From a bacterium UBA3734 (lineage in GTDB: Bacteria > Bacteroidota > Bacteroidia > Bacteroidales > Bacteroidaceae), in NCBI GenBank assembly GCA_002372575.1, contig DFHC01000134.1, positions 1 to 5,787 of the forward strand: a stretch of 5,787 nt of DNA, in the 5' to 3' direction. Both the position numbers and the translations under genes were made by a program. Numbering within the stretch: the first letter of the stretch is position 1; every line of letters starts with the position of its first letter. Positions 1-5,787 of this stretch are shown here, in pieces. Below the pieces are notes generated by a model. It saw nothing but the letters and a program-made list of their open reading frames with translations. It did not search any database and was not told the origin of the DNA.

Positions 1-824
1 GTGTTGGAAGCCGAGAAGATGTAGGTGCGGCAAGCGTGGCGCAGGTAGTTGATGGTGTCGAAATCGCTTGCAATGAAGCCACCGATGCTGGCCAGCGACT
101 TGGAGAACGTGCCCATGATGAGGTCGACATCCTTAGTCAGGCCGAAGTGGTCGCAAACGCCACGGCCCTGCTTGCCGAATACACCGATTCCGTGGGCTTC
201 ATCAACCATCAGCGAGCAGTTGTACTTCTTCTTCAACTCGACAATTTCGGGCAGCTTGGCCAAATCGCCTTCCATCGAGAAGACACCATCGACCACGATG
301 AGCTTCACAGCCTCGAAAGGCAGTTTCTGGAGGATTCGCTCCAAGTCTTCCATATCGTTGTGCTTGTAGCGAAGCTGCTTGGCAAACGACAGGCGTCGGC
401 CATCAACGATGGAGGCGTGGTCGCGGTCGTCGCAAATTACGAAGTCGTCCTTGCCGAGCAAGGCTGGAATCACACCCTGATTGACGGAAAAGCCCGTGGA
501 GAAGCAGATGGCTTCCTCTTTGTGAACATACTTCGCCAATTCTTTCTCCAACTGAATGTGGAGGTCGAGCGTCCCGTTCAGAAAGCGACTTCCGGCGCAT
601 CCCGAACCGTATTTGTCAAGAGCTTCCTTTGCCTTGGCAATAATCCGCTCGTCGCCGGTGAGGCCAGTGTAGGCGTTCGACCCGAACATCAGCACCCTGT
701 GTCCATCCATGTCAACTTCCGTGCCCTGCTTACCAGTGATGGCGCGAAAATAGGGATAGATACCCAGCTTCTCATACTCCTGCGGACGTCGATAGCTCTT
801 GTATCTCTCTTGTAGTTGTCCCAT
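1..824 (-). CDS. spt: Serine palmitoyltransferase, N-terminal 274 codons (cut by window edge)
   Basis: This PLP-dependent alpha-oxoamine synthase condenses L-serine with an acyl thioester to give 3-ketosphinganine, the committed step of sphingolipid synthesis. It is expected to be cytosolic or peripheral to the inner membrane. Visible motifs are GSRFLNGT (residues 78-85), DHAS with His136 (stacks on the PLP ring), VDEAH with Asp208 and His211, and GTFSKS with Lys242 (Schiff-base lysine). These residues keep a constant 23-residue offset from His159, Asp231, His234 and Lys265 of the Sphingomonas enzyme, so no indel separates them. The GSRFLNGT segment favours SPT over the sister enzymes KBL (glycine C-acetyltransferase) and BioF, and Bacteroidota typically make sphingolipids. 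The start is the ATG at 824-822, giving MGQLQERYKSY; the leader is AT-rich with no clear Shine-Dalgarno site. Roughly 120 C-terminal residues lie beyond the window. Family assignment is very secure; SPT over its paralogues is strong. Confidence 0.93.
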   Translation of the reverse strand, partial: MGQLQERYKSYRRPQEYEKLGIYPYFRAITGKQGTEVDMDGHRVLMFGSNAYTGLTGDERIIAKAKEALDKYGSGCAGSRFLNGTLDLHIQLEKELAKYVHKEEAICFSTGFSVNQGVIPALLGKDDFVICDDRDHASIVDGRRLSFAKQLRYKHNDMEDLERILQKLPFEAVKLIVVDGVFSMEGDLAKLPEIVELKKKYNCSLMVDEAHGIGVFGKQGRGVCDHFGLTKDVDLIMGTFSKSLASIGGFIASDFDTINYLRHACRTYIFSASN

Positions 825-835
825 AAATAAAATAT

Positions 836-848
836 GTAGATAATCTAC
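836..848. repeat. Short perfect dyad in the spt 5' leader
   Basis: GTAGAT-A-ATCTAC is a 13-bp palindrome with 6-bp arms. It lies between the predicted spt transcription start and the start codon, ending 11 bases before the ATG. It could be an operator half-site pair, or a small mRNA hairpin near the ribosome-binding region. The region is AT-rich, so chance is possible. Confidence 0.35.
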
Positions 849-870
849 GTCTGTTTTAACAATTAGGCTG

Positions 871-878
871 CAAAGGTA
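871..878 (-). promoter_or_regulatory. Candidate -7 box (TACCTTTG) for spt
   Basis: On the minus strand the sequence TACCTTTG matches the Bacteroidota -7 consensus TAnnTTTG exactly. It lies 46 bases upstream of the spt start codon, giving a predicted leader of about 40 nt. No good TTTG -33 element is visible at the usual spacing, so the call rests on the -7 box and its position. Confidence 0.55.
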
Positions 879-885
879 CAAAAAA

Positions 886-917
886 ATTTCTTAACATGTT
901 CATTTTTCATAAGAAAT
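886..917. repeat. Inverted repeat ATTTCTTA...TAAGAAAT in the divergent intergenic region
   Basis: Perfect 8-bp arms at 886-893 and 910-917 flank a 16-bp spacer, and the palindrome AACATGTT overlaps the left arm at 893-900. The left arm begins 8 bp upstream of the spt -7 box, within the zone where a polymerase or repressor would sit. This is a possible operator shared by the divergent genes. Low-complexity AT-rich sequence weakens the case. Confidence 0.25.
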
Positions 918-972
918 CTTTCAAAAACAGAAAATATTTTTAGTTGAAAGCGGTATATCGGGCAGAAATTCG

Positions 973-980
973 TAATTTTG
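973..980 (+). promoter_or_regulatory. Candidate -7 box (TAATTTTG) for the lipid kinase gene
   Basis: TAATTTTG matches the Bacteroidota -7 consensus TAnnTTTG. Only four bases (981-984) separate it from the ATG at 985, so transcription should start at or within a few bases of the start codon, implying a leaderless or nearly leaderless mRNA. The nearest TTG upstream (944-946) is 26 bp away, longer than usual, so the -33 element is unclear. Confidence 0.55.
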
Positions 981-984
981 CAGC

Positions 985-2010
985 ATGAAAAAAATCGTGT
1001 TCATCATGAATCCCATTTCGGGAACGACGAGCAAGGCTAAGATTCCCGACCTCATCGAAACCACGCTCGACAGGGAACTTTTCCACTACGAGCTACGCCT
1101 GACGGAATACGCCGCCCACGCCAGCGAAATGGCTGCCGAGGCTCGCGACGGCGGTGCCGACATGGTGGTGGCCGTTGGCGGCGACGGAACGGTGAACGAG
1201 GTGGCACGTGCACTCGTGGAAAGCCAGACGGCACTGGGAATCATCCCCTGCGGCTCGGGAAACGGCTTGGCCCGCCACCTGATGCTGCCGATGAATGCGA
1301 AAAAAGCCATCGAAATCATCAATCGCAACGAAATCCACGAGCTCGACTATGGCATCATCAACGGACACCCGTTTTTCTGCACTTGCGGCATGGGCTTCGA
1401 CGCTTTCGTCAGCCAGAAATTCGCCGAGGCAGGCAAACGCGGGCCGATTACCTACGTGGAAAACGTGCTGCGCGAGGGGCTGAAATACAAGCCCGAAACC
1501 TATGAAATTCGAGACGAAACGGGCACCATTCGCGAAAAAGCGTTCCTGATTTCCTGCGCCAACGCCTCGCAATACGGCAACAACGCCTACATCGCGCCGC
1601 AGGCCTCGATGAAAGACGGTTTGCTCGACGTCATCATCATGGAGCCGTTCGACATGCTCGACGCGCCGCAAATCAGCCTCGACATGTTTAACAAGACGCT
1701 CGACAAGAACTCGAAAATCAAGACCTTCAGGTGTCAGCACCTGCACGTGCATCGCAAGCAGCCGGGCGTGATTCATTTCGACGGCGACCCCGTGATGACC
1801 GATGCCGACGTGGACATCGAGTTGAAGCCGAAGGGCCTTCGTGTGGTGGTGAACCCCGATGCCGACAAAAGCCAGCGTCAGCCGAACAAGTTGCAGAACG
1901 CCGCCAGCTATCTGTTCAACGAAATCAGCATCGTGCGCGAAGACCTCACGAAGCAACGCCGTCACGTTTTGGCGCTGAGCAAGGTTTTGCAGCGTAGGCT
2001 AAACCTCTGA
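985..2010 (+). CDS. Lipid kinase of the diacylglycerol/sphingosine kinase family (YegS/DagK-like), 341 aa
   Basis: Predicted to transfer the ATP gamma-phosphate to a lipid hydroxyl (diacylglycerol or a sphingoid base) at the inner-membrane surface. The catalytic fold is recognised from the first strand plus NPISG (residues 9-13), the nucleotide-binding GGDGT (65-69), IPCGSGNGLAR (87-97), GMGFDA (135-140), DGLLD (211-215) and the late FDGDP (265-269). Most of the chain matches a normal family member of about 290-300 residues. From about residue 292 a polar, basic tail of some 50 residues follows, of unknown role. The start is fixed by MKKIVFIMNP, since the next ATG (codon 8) would remove strand 1. 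It is divergent from spt, which makes dihydrosphingosine kinase a serious alternative to diacylglycerol kinase; sequence alone does not decide this. Its TGA directly abuts the stop of the convergent methyltransferase gene. No signal peptide or membrane segment is seen. Confidence 0.9.
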   Translation: MKKIVFIMNPISGTTSKAKIPDLIETTLDRELFHYELRLTEYAAHASEMAAEARDGGADMVVAVGGDGTVNEVARALVESQTALGIIPCGSGNGLARHLMLPMNAKKAIEIINRNEIHELDYGIINGHPFFCTCGMGFDAFVSQKFAEAGKRGPITYVENVLREGLKYKPETYEIRDETGTIREKAFLISCANASQYGNNAYIAPQASMKDGLLDVIIMEPFDMLDAPQISLDMFNKTLDKNSKIKTFRCQHLHVHRKQPGVIHFDGDPVMTDADVDIELKPKGLRVVVNPDADKSQRQPNKLQNAASYLFNEISIVREDLTKQRRHVLALSKVLQRRLNL

Positions 2011-2715
2011 TTAGAGATAGAAATCGCGCGTCAGTTCGCGGTACCAGCTACTGCGACTTCCATCCTTTTCTTGTAAATAAAATTCACTATTCTCAACCGT
2101 CGTCTGAAGCGATTTTCTGTAGGAAATAAGGCAGCGTTTTGACGGCTTTTCAAACGTAGTCTTAATATAACACTTTCTCGATATATAAAAACCTGAAAAA
2201 TAAGCATTTGATAAAAAATCTTCAAGTTTTTCTACAGGAATAATAACGCTAAACGTCCCATCATCGTCAAGCAAACGAAAGGCACAGTTGAAAAGGTCTT
2301 GAAATGTCAAAAAATCAGCATGGCGGGCAAGGGCTTTCCGAGCATCGGGATTTTTCAGGCTTTGCTTGAAGAAAGGCGGGTTGGAAACAATGGCGTCGAA
2401 GCCATGCGAAGGATGAAAATCCTGCACCGCCGAATGGAGCACCTCTACCCTATCCGAGAATGGAGATTCGAGCACATTCTCGCGAGCCTGACCGCAGGCT
2501 TTAGCATCGATGTCGATAGCAACCACCTGCGCCGAAGGAAATCGCTGCGCCATCATCAGGGCAATGAGCCCCGTGCCCGTGCCGATGTCTAAAATCCGGC
2601 GACCGCCCTCGGCCCACGCACCAAGCAGCACGCCGTCCGTACCCACTTTCATGGCACATCGGTCTTGCCTGATGCAAAATTGTTTGAAATTGAACTGACT
2701 CATCTTCATTTCCAT
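2011..2715 (-). CDS. trmN6: tRNA1(Val) (adenine(37)-N6)-methyltransferase, TrmN6/YfiC family, up to 234 aa
   Basis: A class I SAM-dependent methyltransferase predicted to N6-methylate A37 next to the anticodon of a valine tRNA. It shows the N-terminal family signature FKQFCIRQDRCAMKVGTDG (about residues 10-28), the SAM-binding glycine loop DIGTGTG (43-49), an acidic VAIDID strand end, and the adenine-binding catalytic motif NPPFF (113-117). The tail ELTRDFYL is as I remember it from Bacteroidota homologues. Three in-frame ATGs (2715, 2709 and 2703) lie before the conserved part. The last has the purine-rich GGAAATGAAG just upstream, so the true protein may be 230-234 residues. The C-terminal third (2041-2280) is about 35% GC, dropping to 22% at 2161-2220, while part of the 5' half reaches 68%. 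The stop is TAA at 2013-2011. The family call is firm; tRNA specificity is by homology. Confidence 0.9.
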   Translation of the reverse strand: MEMKMSQFNFKQFCIRQDRCAMKVGTDGVLLGAWAEGGRRILDIGTGTGLIALMMAQRFPSAQVVAIDIDAKACGQARENVLESPFSDRVEVLHSAVQDFHPSHGFDAIVSNPPFFKQSLKNPDARKALARHADFLTFQDLFNCAFRLLDDDGTFSVIIPVEKLEDFLSNAYFSGFYISRKCYIKTTFEKPSKRCLISYRKSLQTTVENSEFYLQEKDGSRSSWYRELTRDFYL

Positions 2716-2726
2716 GAATTACGCTA

Positions 2727-2734
2727 CAAAATTA
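2727..2734 (-). promoter_or_regulatory. Candidate -7 box (TAATTTTG) for trmN6
   Basis: The minus strand reads TAATTTTG, a -7 consensus match, 11 bases before the first possible ATG (2715) and 23 before the third (2703). That spacing predicts a very short leader and slightly favours a downstream ATG. No -33 TTTG is seen at the expected place. The box sits in the second copy of a direct repeat AATTACGC (2717-2724 and 2730-2737). Confidence 0.5.
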
Positions 2735-2762
2735 CGCAAAAAATCTGAAATATACCCTTTTT

Positions 2763-2795
2763 TTTGCTCACTTCGGCGAAAAATTCGTAACTTTG
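2763..2795 (+). promoter_or_regulatory. Promoter for lon-tgt: -33 TTTG and -7 TAACTTTG
   Basis: TTTG at 2763-2766 and TAACTTTG at 2788-2795 are separated by 21 bp, a good match in sequence and spacing to the Bacteroidota housekeeping promoter. Transcription should begin near 2800-2803, leaving a leader of roughly 22-25 nt before the ATG at 2825. This placement excludes the upstream in-frame ATG at 2714 as the lon start. The core is nearly identical to the kinase promoter: 16 of 17 bases match between 966-982 and 2781-2797. Confidence 0.75.
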
Positions 2796-2824
2796 CAAAT
2801 TCAAAAAGAACAAGCAAACGCACA

Positions 2825-5787
<2,963 letters not shown>

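Noticed and set aside
36..815. 259-codon plus-strand open frame opposite spt
   Set aside because: It is the antisense shadow of a clearly conserved spt reading frame, has no recognisable domain, and lacks a promoter or ribosome-binding site.
1093..1965. 290-codon minus-strand open frame opposite the lipid kinase
   Set aside because: Shadow frame favoured by GC-rich codons; the plus-strand frame carries all kinase motifs.
2004..2017. CTCT-GATT-AGAG as a bidirectional terminator between the kinase and trmN6
   Set aside because: The stem is only 4 bp and no T-run follows on either strand.
2796..2824. Riboswitch or structured leader upstream of lon
   Set aside because: The predicted leader is only about 25 nt, A-rich and without pairing arms.

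Overview
The window looks like a chromosomal segment from a Bacteroidota bacterium, most likely a Prevotella-type member of the Bacteroidales. Three things support this. Sequences matching the Bacteroidota -7 promoter box (TAnnTTTG) lie upstream of four of the five genes. Start codons mostly follow A-rich leaders rather than Shine-Dalgarno sites. The gene content (serine palmitoyltransferase for sphingolipids, and a lon-tgt pair) also fits. Genus is an inference.

Layout: (1) 1-824, minus strand: the N-terminal 274 codons of a serine palmitoyltransferase (spt), cut by the left edge. (2) 825-984: a 160-bp divergent intergenic region with a -7 box for each flanking gene and two small dyads. (3) 985-2010, plus strand: a lipid kinase of the diacylglycerol/sphingosine kinase (DAGK catalytic) family. 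(4) 2011-2715, minus strand: a TrmN6-type tRNA adenine methyltransferase. It is convergent with the kinase gene, and the two stop codons abut with no base between them. (5) 2716-2824: a divergent promoter region. (6) 2825-5365, plus strand: ATP-dependent protease Lon. (7) 5362-5787, plus strand: the first 142 codons of tRNA-guanine transglycosylase (tgt), which overlaps the lon stop by 4 bp (ATGA).

Functional links: spt and the lipid kinase share a divergent promoter region and could both act on the sphingoid-base/phospholipid pool. Lon (protein quality control) and Tgt (queuosine modification of tRNA) look co-transcribed and translationally coupled. TrmN6 and Tgt are both tRNA modification enzymes.

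The most notable observation is inside lon. About 90 bp of GC-rich palindromic DNA (about 3934-4022), made of two C-run/G-run hairpins in inverted orientation, sits in frame immediately before the Walker A motif. It adds about 25 residues of Pro/Gly/Lys-rich linker that E. coli Lon lacks at this point. It resembles a REPIN-like repeat doublet captured as coding sequence. The rest of the window is well-conserved housekeeping genes.
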